DNA of 9,292 bases from Spirochaetota bacterium (GTDB lineage Bacteria > Spirochaetota > Leptospiria > Turneriellales > Turneriellaceae): positions 1 through 9,292 of the forward strand of contig CAUJII010000234.1 of NCBI GenBank assembly GCA_963205035.1, given 5' to 3'. A program made the translations under genes and the position numbers. Within the stretch, counting starts at the first letter, position 1; each line of letters starts with the position of its first letter. Positions 1-6,074 of this stretch are shown piece after piece. The notes under the pieces are model-generated. The model was not told where the DNA came from. It made no database searches and saw only the letters and a list, made by a program, of their open reading frames with translations.

Positions 1-417
1 TGGAACTGCTTTTTCGTTTTCTTCTAATTCGTCTTTATATTCCAAGGCGACCTTTCGGGCTTGGCGGTATTTACCTTGTGCGACGAGAAGTTGAACAAGG
101 TCTTCTTTGACGCCCGCTTCGTTCGGAAAGTTTTCGATCACTGCGTGCAAATGTTGTGCTGCTTCGCGGTAATTCTTTTTCGCGGCGTGGCAGTGTGCGG
201 CAAGAATTCGCAAGTCGGGTTTTTTTACCGAGTCGTCGATGGCGCTTTTGAGCGCATTGAGGCATGCGTCAAAGTCGCCTTGTTCATAATAGGCAAGGGC
301 CTTTGCGTAGCCCTCACCCAATCGCGCTTCTTGTGAAAAGATAAGCGGAGGAGCGAGAAATACCACGAAAAGGAATTGAAGAAAATGGGAGTTACCCCTC
401 GAGAAAATAGAGGCCAT
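1..417 (-). CDS. Exported TPR-repeat protein, 3' end cut by the window edge
   Basis: The frame is open on the minus strand from the ATG at 417 to the left edge (139 codons, no stop). Residues 1-28 look like a signal peptide: a short n-region with Arg7, a hydrophobic stretch FLQFLFVVFLAPPLIF (12-27), and likely signal peptidase I cleavage just before QEARLG. The rest is helical and reads as TPR-like units at about 36-66 (GYAKALAYYEQGDFDACLNA), 67-99 (AAKKNYREAAQHL) and 100-127 (VAQGKYRQARKVA). Such proteins are usually periplasmic or envelope protein-protein scaffolds; no specific partner can be named. An in-frame ATG at 483 would add 22 residues, but the signal peptide would then be over 50 residues long, so 417 is preferred. 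Neither start has a good Shine-Dalgarno sequence. It is divergent from the gene at 517. Confidence 0.75.
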   Translation of the reverse strand, partial: MASIFSRGNSHFLQFLFVVFLAPPLIFSQEARLGEGYAKALAYYEQGDFDACLNALKSAIDDSVKKPDLRILAAHCHAAKKNYREAAQHLHAVIENFPNEAGVKEDLVQLLVAQGKYRQARKVALEYKDELEENEKAVP

Positions 418-516
418 CAGGGGCAGGCCGGCGTACAAAGACAGCGGGAAAAGCGATAAACAGATAGCCCTCTGTAATTTCATTTACGCACCGTTTCTTT
501 TCCTAGACAATATCGA
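418..516. promoter_or_regulatory. Divergent intergenic promoter region
   Basis: These 99 bases separate two divergent genes, so they should carry promoters in both directions. On the minus strand a TTGTCT (508-503) lies about 17-18 bases before TAAATG/GTAAAT (485-480), a plausible sigma70-like pair that would place the transcript start downstream of the 483 ATG and so favour the 417 start. On the plus strand TTTACG (483-488) and TAGACA (504-509) are a weaker match with a 15-base spacer that would leave almost no 5' leader. These are guesses from consensus only. Confidence 0.3.
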
Positions 517-897
517 ATGGAAAATCTTCCGGTATTGCTCACCGCACTCTTAGCACTCTTGTTGGGCGTCATTCTGCATTATTGGTTTGCGCTACGAAAG
601 GGACTCAAGGCTGCGCAGAGTGAGATTTCTCACCTGCGAAACCTCTTGGGGAAGAGCGATGAACGGGGGGACAGCGTGGAGCGGAATGAGAAGATCGATC
701 AACCCTACATCCGCATGGTAGTGGAGGTCACAAACCCCATCGAAGTGGCTCACCGCGAGTCGGGCCTGGCTAAATTGGTATCGAACACAGCACCGAATGT
801 TGTCATCCGAAAGGTGTATGAACGCGTTGTCCGCGAAACCATCGAAGAGATGAAAAAGAAAAACGTCGAAGCAAATGTGAGCCTCTTGGTGCTATGA
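517..897 (+). CDS. Unknown small single-pass membrane protein, first gene of an overlapping pair
   Basis: I do not recognise a named family. The 126-residue product begins with a hydrophobic helix (about residues 5-25, LPVLLTALLALLLGVILHYW) followed by basic residues (RKGLK), which suggests an N-terminal anchor with the rest in the cytoplasm. Residues 30-60 are charged and probably helical. Residues 63-126 form a compact alpha/beta-looking domain starting PYIRMVVEVTNPIEVAHRES and ending in a hydrophobic strand VSLLVL. The stop overlaps the next start (ATGA, 894-897), so the two genes are almost certainly co-transcribed and translationally coupled. No clear Shine-Dalgarno sequence precedes the ATG. 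Confidence 0.75.
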   Translation: MENLPVLLTALLALLLGVILHYWFALRKGLKAAQSEISHLRNLLGKSDERGDSVERNEKIDQPYIRMVVEVTNPIEVAHRESGLAKLVSNTAPNVVIRKVYERVVRETIEEMKKKNVEANVSLLVL

Positions 898-1397
898 CTC
901 CCACTGTACTTTTTATCGCATCGCTTCTCACAGTCTGCGCTGCCGTCTTGACGCTTACGCTCTTGCGACGGGCAGAGAAAATGTTGCGTGGAGTGAGGCT
1001 GGAGACTCTATCGCTGCGGTCGAACGCAAAGGCGCTTCTGCTCGCAAGACTTTTGGCGGCTGAGAACACAAGGCTTGTCGCGAAGGGCATCGACCAAGGT
1101 TCGCTTTTCTTGCAAGGGAGCCACCGCGCCATCAGCGATGTCGCTTTTGCATTTTTGGAACTTTTGCCGTCGACGCGTGGTTCGGCTACCGTCGCGCGTG
1201 AAACACACAACCTCATCAGCGCGGGGCTTTACGGTGTTTTCCGCGAGGTCAACAGGCATGTCGGAGAAAAGATCGCCTCAGACATCGAGAAAAAAAACAA
1301 AACTATTCCCGAGTCTAAGAAAGCTGCGAGTACGCAACCGAAACACGCGAAGAAAATCAAGCGCGTTAAAAAGTTCGCTCGAAAAAAATCGCGTTGA
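894..1397 (+). CDS. Unknown membrane-anchored protein with a Lys/Arg-rich tail, second gene of the pair
   Basis: The 167-residue product starts inside the stop codon of the preceding gene (4-base ATGA overlap), which is typical of coupled translation. It has an N-terminal membrane helix (about residues 5-24, VLFIASLLTVCAAVLTLTLL) followed by RRAEK, a helical middle (about 35-130, including KGIDQGSLFLQGSHRAIS and SAGLYGVFREVNRHVG), and a strongly basic low-complexity C-terminus (133-167, many Lys/Arg). The basic tail on the presumed cytoplasmic side could bind nucleic acid or acidic lipid; that is inference only. I do not recognise the family. No T-rich terminator hairpin follows; the next gene is convergent, 63 bases away. 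Confidence 0.7.
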   Translation: MTPTVLFIASLLTVCAAVLTLTLLRRAEKMLRGVRLETLSLRSNAKALLLARLLAAENTRLVAKGIDQGSLFLQGSHRAISDVAFAFLELLPSTRGSATVARETHNLISAGLYGVFREVNRHVGEKIASDIEKKNKTIPESKKAASTQPKHAKKIKRVKKFARKKSR

Positions 1398-1460
1398 GAA
1401 AATGCGCTGCGTCGTTGTCGGCAGATGACGAGATATTCCGCCGCATGCACGGCTCACGTT

Positions 1461-2084
1461 TCACCATTCGGTCAGGTCTTGGAGCACTCGGTCGGCGGAG
1501 GCGAGTTCGTCTGTTGAGTAAGGCCCCGTCGCAACGGCGACGCTTGCAGCGCCCGCGCTTTGCGCGCACGCGATGTCAAACGGGGTATCTCCCACGACGG
1601 TGAGCTTTAACGCAGTTGGGTAACGCGGTGTGAGCGTTCGCCGTGCAAAGAGTGCGATGTCGTTGCGCTCTACAAAATCGTCGCCATAGAAGCCCAATTC
1701 AAAAAACGAAAATAACTCTGCGAGTTTTAGAGCACTACCGCGTTCGCTATTGCCTGTGAGAAGAGCGAGGGTTGTGTGAGGTTCCGCCTTGAGACGCGAG
1801 AGAAGTTGAGGCACGCCTGCCAAAATTTCTGCCGGGTGTGTGCGGATATATTCTGCGAGCGCAGAGTGGTATGTATCGCGGAGTGTAGAGAGATGCTCTT
1901 TGCCGGCATTGGCTTCGGCGAGAGCCCGCTCAAAGAGACCTGCGTCGGTCTTGCCTGCAAAATCGCGAGACGCCCACGAAAGCTCAAAGTCGAGAACGGT
2001 ACGCACAGCGTGAGTAAACGCCGCTTGCCCGGCGCCTTTCGCGCGGATGAGGGTGCCGTCGATATCGAATAAATAAACGTGCAT
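1461..2084 (-). CDS. HAD-superfamily hydrolase, phosphoglycolate-phosphatase-like
   Basis: This 207-residue protein has the HAD phosphatase signatures in order. Motif I is FDIDGT (6-11), with Asp7 as expected nucleophile and Asp9 as acid/base. A helical cap follows at about 15-85. Motif II is LLTGN (108-112, Thr110). GDTPFD (165-170) is motif IV, with Asp166 and Asp170 as the Mg2+ ligands. The motif III lysine is less obvious; Lys120 after TGN is a candidate, as in some Gph-like members. Length and motif spacing fit subfamily I phosphatases acting on small phosphomonoesters in the cytoplasm. The real substrate (phosphoglycolate, a nucleotide or a sugar phosphate) cannot be read from sequence. 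The start ATG at 2084 begins directly with MHVYLFDIDGT; only a weak GGA precedes it. An intrinsic terminator separates it from the upstream lipoprotein gene. Confidence 0.88.
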   Translation of the reverse strand: MHVYLFDIDGTLIRAKGAGQAAFTHAVRTVLDFELSWASRDFAGKTDAGLFERALAEANAGKEHLSTLRDTYHSALAEYIRTHPAEILAGVPQLLSRLKAEPHTTLALLTGNSERGSALKLAELFSFFELGFYGDDFVERNDIALFARRTLTPRYPTALKLTVVGDTPFDIACAQSAGAASVAVATGPYSTDELASADRVLQDLTEW

Positions 2085-2092
2085 GAAAATCC

Positions 2093-2122
2093 AAAAAAAA
2101 AGGGGCTACTGTGCAGCCCCTT
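2093..2122 (-). terminator. Intrinsic terminator of the lipoprotein gene
   Basis: Read on the minus strand, an 8-bp perfect stem (AAGGGGCT, 2122-2115, pairing with AGCCCCTT, 2107-2100) with a 7-base loop runs into a tract of eight T (2100-2093). It lies 23 bases after the lipoprotein stop codon. On the plus strand there is no T tract after the stem, so it acts for the minus strand only. Confidence 0.92.
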
Positions 2123-2144
2123 ATCAAAGCAATTCAATCAAGAA

Positions 2145-2624
2145 TTAGTTGTTAGAAAGTTCTTCCATCGCTAATTCGCATTCTTTTTTGATGCCTTTTT
2201 TCTTGATTTCCATGATCACCTTGCAACCGACGATGTCGTTTTCAGGTTTGCAGTTTGCTTTCTTGACTTTCGCGCCTTTCATGCGGCCTGCAAGGTCTTT
2301 ACCTACGGCAGAACCTTGGAGCTCGAAATTGCTAACTGTCGCAGCAGCTTTGATGTTTGCGCCACGGCAAATCTCAATTACTTTGCGTTGACCGTCGATG
2401 CGAGCCGCTTCTTTTGCTGCCGCTTCTTTTTGAAGCGAGCTTTTGAGGCCCGTGGGTGAGATACCATCGCCTTTCACGATGAGTGTATCTTCGCCAATGA
2501 ACCCTTCTTCGAGTGAGTCGACAGAGCCTTCGCCTTGGCTAATGTCTTGAAGCCCCTTTGTGCTATTGCAATACGTTGCGAGGAACGCGACCGCGAATAG
2601 CGCTGAAAATGCAACTTTCTTCAT
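2145..2624 (-). CDS. LPP20-like lipoprotein
   Basis: The 159-residue product has an N-terminal lipoprotein signal: MKK, a hydrophobic core VAFSALFAVAFLA, then T-Y-C with Cys19 as the likely lipidated residue. Tyr at -1 is unusual for the classic lipobox, but looser lipoboxes are known in spirochaetes. After an acidic linker (about 24-45, DISQGEGSVDSLEEGF) comes a domain with the LPP20-family pattern: GDGISPTGLKSSLQKEAAAK, an Ala-rich helix (67-83), RKVIEICRGANIKAA, then GRMKGAKVKKANCKPEND and a beta segment VGCKVIMEIKKKG. Four Cys in the mature part could form disulphides. It would sit on the periplasmic or outer face of a membrane; the function of the family is poorly known. The start is fixed by a good Shine-Dalgarno sequence and it has its own terminator, so it is probably transcribed alone. 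Confidence 0.8.
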   Translation of the reverse strand: MKKVAFSALFAVAFLATYCNSTKGLQDISQGEGSVDSLEEGFIGEDTLIVKGDGISPTGLKSSLQKEAAAKEAARIDGQRKVIEICRGANIKAAATVSNFELQGSAVGKDLAGRMKGAKVKKANCKPENDIVGCKVIMEIKKKGIKKECELAMEELSNN

Positions 2625-2627
2625 GTT

Positions 2628-2634
2628 GTCTCCT
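2628..2634 (-). promoter_or_regulatory. Shine-Dalgarno site of the lipoprotein gene
   Basis: AGGAGAC lies on the minus strand with a five-base spacer between AGGAG and the ATG at 2624, an ideal ribosome-binding site. It fixes the lipoprotein start and, with its strength, suggests an abundant product. Confidence 0.85.
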
Positions 2635-2818
2635 ATTTACTAAACAAATTACCCTTGCTTGCGCTCGGGCCGCCCTTTGAGCTGGGTCGAAACTGCTTTG
2701 CCGCAGTCTCCAGTCAAGCTGAAAGGGATTTTTCAACTTTATTTAGACGGTGACCGTGCCAAAAAAGGTCGTATTTTTTTTTGTGGGTTGCGTGGCTGGT
2801 CCGTGACCCCACCCCCAG

Positions 2819-2842
2819 CCCCTCCCCGCATGCGGGGAGGGG
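2819..2842. repeat. 24-base GC palindrome (REP-like)
   Basis: A perfect palindrome of form CCCCTCCCCGCA / TGCGGGGAGGGG centred between 2830 and 2831, preceded by GACCCCACCCCCAGCC (2805-2820). As RNA or single-stranded DNA it would form a 10-12 bp hairpin. The motif type (CCCCTCCCCGC...GCGGGGAGGGG) resembles intergenic repeats scattered in many bacteria; its copy number in this genome cannot be seen from the window. Confidence 0.85.
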
Positions 2843-2848
2843 GGCTGT

Positions 2849-2876
2849 GTAGAGACGCAGCATGCTGCGTCTCTAC
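2849..2876. repeat. 28-base perfect palindrome (REP/MITE-like)
   Basis: GTAGAGACGCAGCA followed directly by its reverse complement TGCTGCGTCTCTAC, centred between 2862 and 2863, with no mismatch. It starts six bases after the preceding GC palindrome. The GTAGAGACG...CGTCTCTAC ends resemble a dispersed palindromic repeat that I recall from cyanobacteria and other phyla; that recollection has not been checked here. It is not followed by a T tract (GGGAAAAAATT follows), so it is not a standard plus-strand terminator. Confidence 0.88.
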
Positions 2877-2977
2877 GGGAAAAAATTGTGCCGCGGCGGG
2901 GCATCGACCGTTATTTGTCGCATTACCCCCGATAACGCTTCTTCTTGTCCGGTTGTCTCGGCGAGCGGTTTAGCCGT

Positions 2978-5260
2978 ATGCAAATCGTCGATCGCGAAGG
3001 CAGCGCAGAAGAAGCGAAAAAACTCGGTCTTAAAGAAGGCGAGTTTGAGATGGTGGTCGAACACTTGGGCCGCAAGCCTTCTTTCACCGAACTCGCCATG
3101 TTTTCGGGCATGTGGTCGGAGCATTGCTCGTACAAGAACTCTATCCTCCTTTTGAAAAAACTCTACTCCGAGTCTGACCGGCTCTTAGCCAAACCTGGCG
3201 AAGAGAATGCGGGCGCTTTGCGGATTAACGAACGGCAAGCGGTTGTTTTCAAAGTGGAATCGCACAACCACCCGTCTGCGGTGGAGCCATACCAAGGCGC
3301 GGCGACGGGCGTCGGCGGCATCATGCGCGATATTTTCACGATGGGCGCACGGCCTATTGCGACATTGAACTCGCTGCGGTTTGGTTTACCCCAGAAAAAA
3401 GAAGACGGGAAGGCAGATGCCGCCGCCGAGCGTACCCGTTATCTTTTGCGCCGTGTCGTGAAAGGGATTGGCGACTATGGAAACAGCTTGGGAATTGCCA
3501 ATACCGGTGGAGAGATATTCTTTCACGAGAGCTATACACGAAACCCTTTGGTCAATGCGATGACGGTGGGTGTGGCTGACATCGACAAGATGGCGACGGC
3601 AAAAATCCGGGGGACGGGCAAACCAGTTGTTTACGTCGGCGCGAAAACGGGGCGCGACGGCATCCACGGGGCAAGTTTCGCTTCAAAAAATTTGAGCAAA
3701 GAAAGCGAAGAAGAACGCAGCGCCGTGCAGGTGGGCGATCCCTTTTTAGAAAAACTCGTCATGGAAGCAACCCTCGAATGTATTCAAAAAAAACTTGTGC
3801 TCGCAATCCAAGATATGGGCGCTGCGGGGCTCGTGAGTTCTTCTTCTGAGATGGCGGCTTCGGGTGGCGTCGGCATGCGCATCGATTTGGAGAAAGTCCC
3901 TGCGCGCGAAACGGGAATGCTGCCTTTCGAGTTTATGCTTTCCGAAAGCCAAGAACGCATGCTGATGGTCATCGAACCCGAAGTGTGGCTAAGCGTTAAA
4001 TCTGTTTTTGATAAGTGGGAGTTAGACGCCGCAATTATCGGAGAAACGACCGAGGGCAAAAACTTGACTATCTGCATGGATGGCAAGTGCTACGCCGATG
4101 TGCCCGCCGACATTTTGTCGAAAAAAGCGCCGCGCTACGAGAGAGAGCAGAAAGCAGTGAGCGCTCCCATCGGCGCACCGCAATTAGACAAGCTCGACAA
4201 GCTCTTTCAAGAAAAAAACGGCGCAGCCATCACAGATTTTTTTGCGTATCTCATGGCGCATCCCAACCTGTGTTCGCGTGAACCGATACATCGTCAATAC
4301 GACACCGACATAGGGTTGCGGCGCGTCGTTGGCCCCGGTCAGAACGGCTCTATCGTGCGTGTGCCCGACAGCGACGCTGCACTCGCGATTACTATCGACG
4401 GTAACGGCTATTACATCGGCATCGACCCTTACAAGGGAGCGCAGCATACAGTCGCCGAAGCAGTCAGAAATATTGCTGCAACGGGAGCAATACCACTGGG
4501 ACTCACTAACTGTCTGAATTTTGCAAACCCTTACATTCCTGAAAACTATTGGTATTTTGCACAGGCCGTGACCGGCATGTCGGATGCCTGCCGTACGCTG
4601 AAGCTGCCGATTGTCAGCGGCAACGTTTCTTTTTACAACGAGTCCGAAGACGGGCCGGTTTTGCCGACGCCGACATTGGGTGTCGTGGGTCTTCTCGAAA
4701 AAGCCGCCGATGCGGTTGCGGTGTCGCTCGCGGAATTTTCGACTTCTTACAAACTATTTCTATGCGGCAATTTTTTGCCTTCTCAAGCGGCGAGTCAGTA
4801 CCATTACATCGAAGGTGTAAGGGCGGCGGGACCTTTGCCTACGCTTGATCTCGATTGCGAAATTGAAGGTACCCAGAAAATGGCGTCTCTTGCGGAGGCG
4901 CATCTTCTGGGCGGCGCAATCGATCTCTCGTCGGGAGGGCTTTTGCGCGCACTCTGCCGCATGGCGTTTGCGGCGTATGAAAGCCACGGCCAAATGCCTT
5001 CGCTCAAAATCCAGAGTGCGGCGTTAGGCAACCTTCTCAAAGATACTTTGCTCTTGGGCGAGAGTGCGCATACTTACCTCGTTGCAGTCAGCGCAGAGAA
5101 TGCGATTCAGCTTCAACGCAAAAAATCCGATAAGTTCCCGATCGTTGCCCTAGGGGATTTCCACGCGCAAGGCGGCCTGCTTTCGATAGACGGAATCGAA
5201 GTCGATTTAACGAAAATTCATGCTGCTTGGGCTGACGGGCTAAGGGAGTACTTAGGATAG
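2978..5260 (+). CDS. purL: Phosphoribosylformylglycinamidine synthase subunit PurL (small-type)
   Basis: PurL catalyses the ATP-dependent conversion of FGAR to FGAM in de novo purine synthesis; the small type works with the glutaminase PurQ and with PurS. The 760-residue length fits the Bacillus/Thermotoga-type enzyme, not the 1300-residue fused form. Signatures in order: ELAMFSGMWSEHCSYKN (39-54, His49 in the conserved SEHCSYK), VESHNHPSAVEPYQGAATG (93-111), GAKTGRDGIHGASFAS (221-236), QDMGAAGLVSSSSEMA (278-293), LSESQERML (321-329), then a second half with DIGLRRVVGPGQNGS, GIDPYKGAQHTVAEAVRN and LTNCLNFANP. The ATG at 2978 is chosen because the PurL core (EFEMVVEHLGRKPSFTELAMF) begins about 20 residues later. 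A TTG at 2945 would only add eleven unlikely residues. No strong Shine-Dalgarno sequence or terminator is visible. PurQ and PurS are not in the window. Its last codons are duplicated at 6042-6186. Confidence 0.97.
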   Translation: MQIVDREGSAEEAKKLGLKEGEFEMVVEHLGRKPSFTELAMFSGMWSEHCSYKNSILLLKKLYSESDRLLAKPGEENAGALRINERQAVVFKVESHNHPSAVEPYQGAATGVGGIMRDIFTMGARPIATLNSLRFGLPQKKEDGKADAAAERTRYLLRRVVKGIGDYGNSLGIANTGGEIFFHESYTRNPLVNAMTVGVADIDKMATAKIRGTGKPVVYVGAKTGRDGIHGASFASKNLSKESEEERSAVQVGDPFLEKLVMEATLECIQKKLVLAIQDMGAAGLVSSSSEMAASGGVGMRIDLEKVPARETGMLPFEFMLSESQERMLMVIEPEVWLSVKSVFDKWELDAAIIGETTEGKNLTICMDGKCYADVPADILSKKAPRYEREQKAVSAPIGAPQLDKLDKLFQEKNGAAITDFFAYLMAHPNLCSREPIHRQYDTDIGLRRVVGPGQNGSIVRVPDSDAALAITIDGNGYYIGIDPYKGAQHTVAEAVRNIAATGAIPLGLTNCLNFANPYIPENYWYFAQAVTGMSDACRTLKLPIVSGNVSFYNESEDGPVLPTPTLGVVGLLEKAADAVAVSLAEFSTSYKLFLCGNFLPSQAASQYHYIEGVRAAGPLPTLDLDCEIEGTQKMASLAEAHLLGGAIDLSSGGLLRALCRMAFAAYESHGQMPSLKIQSAALGNLLKDTLLLGESAHTYLVAVSAENAIQLQRKKSDKFPIVALGDFHAQGGLLSIDGIEVDLTKIHAAWADGLREYLG

Positions 5261-5267
5261 CAAGTTT
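5121..5267 (+). repeat. Direct repeat copy 1: 3' end of intact purL
   Basis: This 147-base segment (last 46 codons plus stop of purL and seven bases beyond) recurs at 6042-6186. Relative to this copy, the second has seven substitutions, all transitions (at 5201, 5216, 5219, 5222, 5235, 5242 and 5263), and two single-base deletions (one G of 5153-5156 and T5202). The first 80 bases differ only by the lost G, and all substitutions lie in the last 67. Homology stops sharply at 5267/6186. Confidence 0.97.
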
Positions 5268-5348
5268 CATTAGAGAGGGGAGAACTCCTGCCCAACATGC
5301 GCCACCCCGATTTCTCTGACGATTGTATCACGGCCCGTAAGTACGTGA
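5268..5348. other. Unassigned block between the purL tail and the vapBC operator
   Basis: The block starts exactly where the repeat homology ends. On the minus strand a frame entering from the vapBC side reads through ...FHVLTGRDTIVREIGVAHVG (about 5352-5291) and stops at 5272-5270. It looks protein-like and could be the C-terminal remnant of a lost gene, but part of it is antisense to the operator palindrome, and antisense frames are often open by chance. A weak GGGG/CCCC-containing stem with AGAGA/TCTCT flanks spans about 5272-5317. I cannot name the remnant. Confidence 0.3.
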
Positions 5349-5378
5349 AATAATTTGCCGTAAATACGGTAAATTATT
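5349..5378. promoter_or_regulatory. Palindromic operator-like site upstream of the toxin-antitoxin pair
   Basis: AATAATTTGCCGT (5349-5361), AAAT spacer, ACGGTAAATTATT (5366-5378): arms of 13 bases with one mismatch. It ends 11 bases before the antitoxin start. RHH antitoxins generally bind such inverted repeats and repress their own operon, so this is the likely autoregulatory operator and overlaps the probable promoter (TATTAT at 5375-5380 as a possible -10). Confidence 0.7.
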
Positions 5379-5389
5379 ATCCTTTTATT

Positions 5390-5647
5390 GTGAGGACGAA
5401 AACCACACTTGAGCTCGAAGCCCCTATTTACAACAAGCTCAAAACAATGGCCAATAAAGAAGGCAAGACGCTAAAACGACTCATGGATGAGCTGATTATA
5501 TTAGGACTCAAAGAGAAAAAAAATAATAGTCAGAAAAAATTTATCTGGCCTGGTGCAGTTGCTCTTTTGCCAAAAATCGATTTTAGCGATAAAGAAGCAG
5601 TACAGCATATTCTCGACCGCGAAGATTATGTACTCAATCGACGCTAA
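5390..5647 (+). CDS. Ribbon-helix-helix antitoxin of a VapBC-type pair
   Basis: The 85-residue product starts with a GTG. The first residues RTKTTLELEAPIYNKLKTMA (2-21) give the N-terminal beta ribbon and first helix, and KEGKTLKRLMDELIILGLKE (23-42) the second helix of a CopG/Arc-like fold. This part would dimerise and bind the upstream palindrome. The C-terminal part (50-85, FIWPGAVALLPKIDFSDKEA) is the usual extended toxin-wrapping segment that neutralises the PIN toxin. GTG is chosen because a later ATG (about 5447) would remove the beta strand. It overlaps the toxin gene by 20 bases, typical of coupled toxin-antitoxin pairs. Codon use is more AT-rich than in purL, consistent with transfer. 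No clear Shine-Dalgarno sequence is visible, so the mRNA could have a very short leader. Confidence 0.82.
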   Translation: MRTKTTLELEAPIYNKLKTMANKEGKTLKRLMDELIILGLKEKKNNSQKKFIWPGAVALLPKIDFSDKEAVQHILDREDYVLNRR

Positions 5648-6074
5648 TATTTTTATCTATGCCGCAATAAAAAACGATCCGCGGCAAAAAGCCGCCGAAC
5701 AATTCTTGCACAATATATTTGCAACGCACGAGCCGTGTCTTTTGTGCTGGGAAGCTTTACATGCGTTTATTCGCATCGTCACAAACCCGACAATTTTTAA
5801 GAACCCGATGCCTTTCGCGCAAGCGTGCGGCTATGCTCAAAGTGTTTTATCTCTCGCGCAAGTCGAGATGCTATCGCCGACAAGCGAATCTTTTCGTATT
5901 TTTGAGGGGTATGCAAAAATAATGTCGATTAAAGGCGCGTTAGTTTCCGATGCGATTATCGCCTCGCAGTTAGAGGCGGCGGGTGTATCCACCATTTATA
6001 CGAACGACCGCGATTTTAACAAATTTCCGGCTTTGAAGCCGAAAAATCCGATAAGTTCCCGATCGTTGCCCTAG
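5628..6074 (+). CDS. PIN-domain ribonuclease toxin of a VapBC-type pair, with chimeric C-terminus
   Basis: PIN toxins are Mg2+-dependent endoribonucleases that cleave RNA (often tRNA or rRNA) and are held inactive by their antitoxin. The 148-residue product shows the acidic quartet pattern: SIDANIFIYA (Asp5), CWEALHAFIRI (Glu42), VSDAIIAS (Asp108) and TNDRDF (Asp127, Asp129). The start at 5628 puts Asp5 at the usual position near the N-terminus; an in-frame ATG at 5553 would add 25 residues antiparallel to family expectations and buried inside the antitoxin gene. It overlaps the antitoxin by 20 bases. The last ten codons and stop (from 6042, KNPISSRSLP) lie inside the second copy of the purL tail, read in another frame. 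KNPI is itself what a PIN C-terminus often looks like, so only SSRSLP may be foreign. Catalytic residues are intact, so it may be active. Confidence 0.85.
   Translation: MYSIDANIFIYAAIKNDPRQKAAEQFLHNIFATHEPCLLCWEALHAFIRIVTNPTIFKNPMPFAQACGYAQSVLSLAQVEMLSPTSESFRIFEGYAKIMSIKGALVSDAIIASQLEAAGVSTIYTNDRDFNKFPALKPKNPISSRSLP

Larger units (their letters stand above)
2625..2977. other. 353-base intergenic region between the lipoprotein gene and purL
   Basis: No convincing gene lies here. The left third must hold the promoter of the minus-strand lipoprotein gene, although I see no strong -35/-10 pair. The right third should hold the purL promoter, where GATAAC (2931-2936) is only a weak -10 candidate. 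The middle holds two adjacent perfect palindromes, listed separately. A short run of T (about 2774-2782) sits before them without its own stem. No purine riboswitch or PurR-like box could be recognised. Confidence 0.6.

Noticed and set aside
61..336. Plus-strand frame of 91 codons opposite the TPR gene
   Set aside because: It is antisense to a frame with a clear signal peptide and TPR-like repeats and has no recognisable domain.
1776..2072. Plus-strand frame of 98 codons
   Set aside because: It lies wholly opposite the HAD phosphatase, whose catalytic motifs are intact on the other strand.
2849..2876. 28-base palindrome as an intrinsic terminator
   Set aside because: It lies upstream of purL with no gene ending just before it in the plus direction, and no T tract follows on the plus strand. 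On the minus strand the sequence that follows is the GC palindrome.
2659..2973. Plus-strand frame of 104 codons upstream of purL
   Set aside because: It runs straight through both palindromes, giving low-complexity PPPAPPRMRGGG, and shows no domain.
2945..2977. Extended purL start at TTG 2945
   Set aside because: It adds eleven residues not expected for PurL; the ATG at 2978 is better placed and uses the usual codon.
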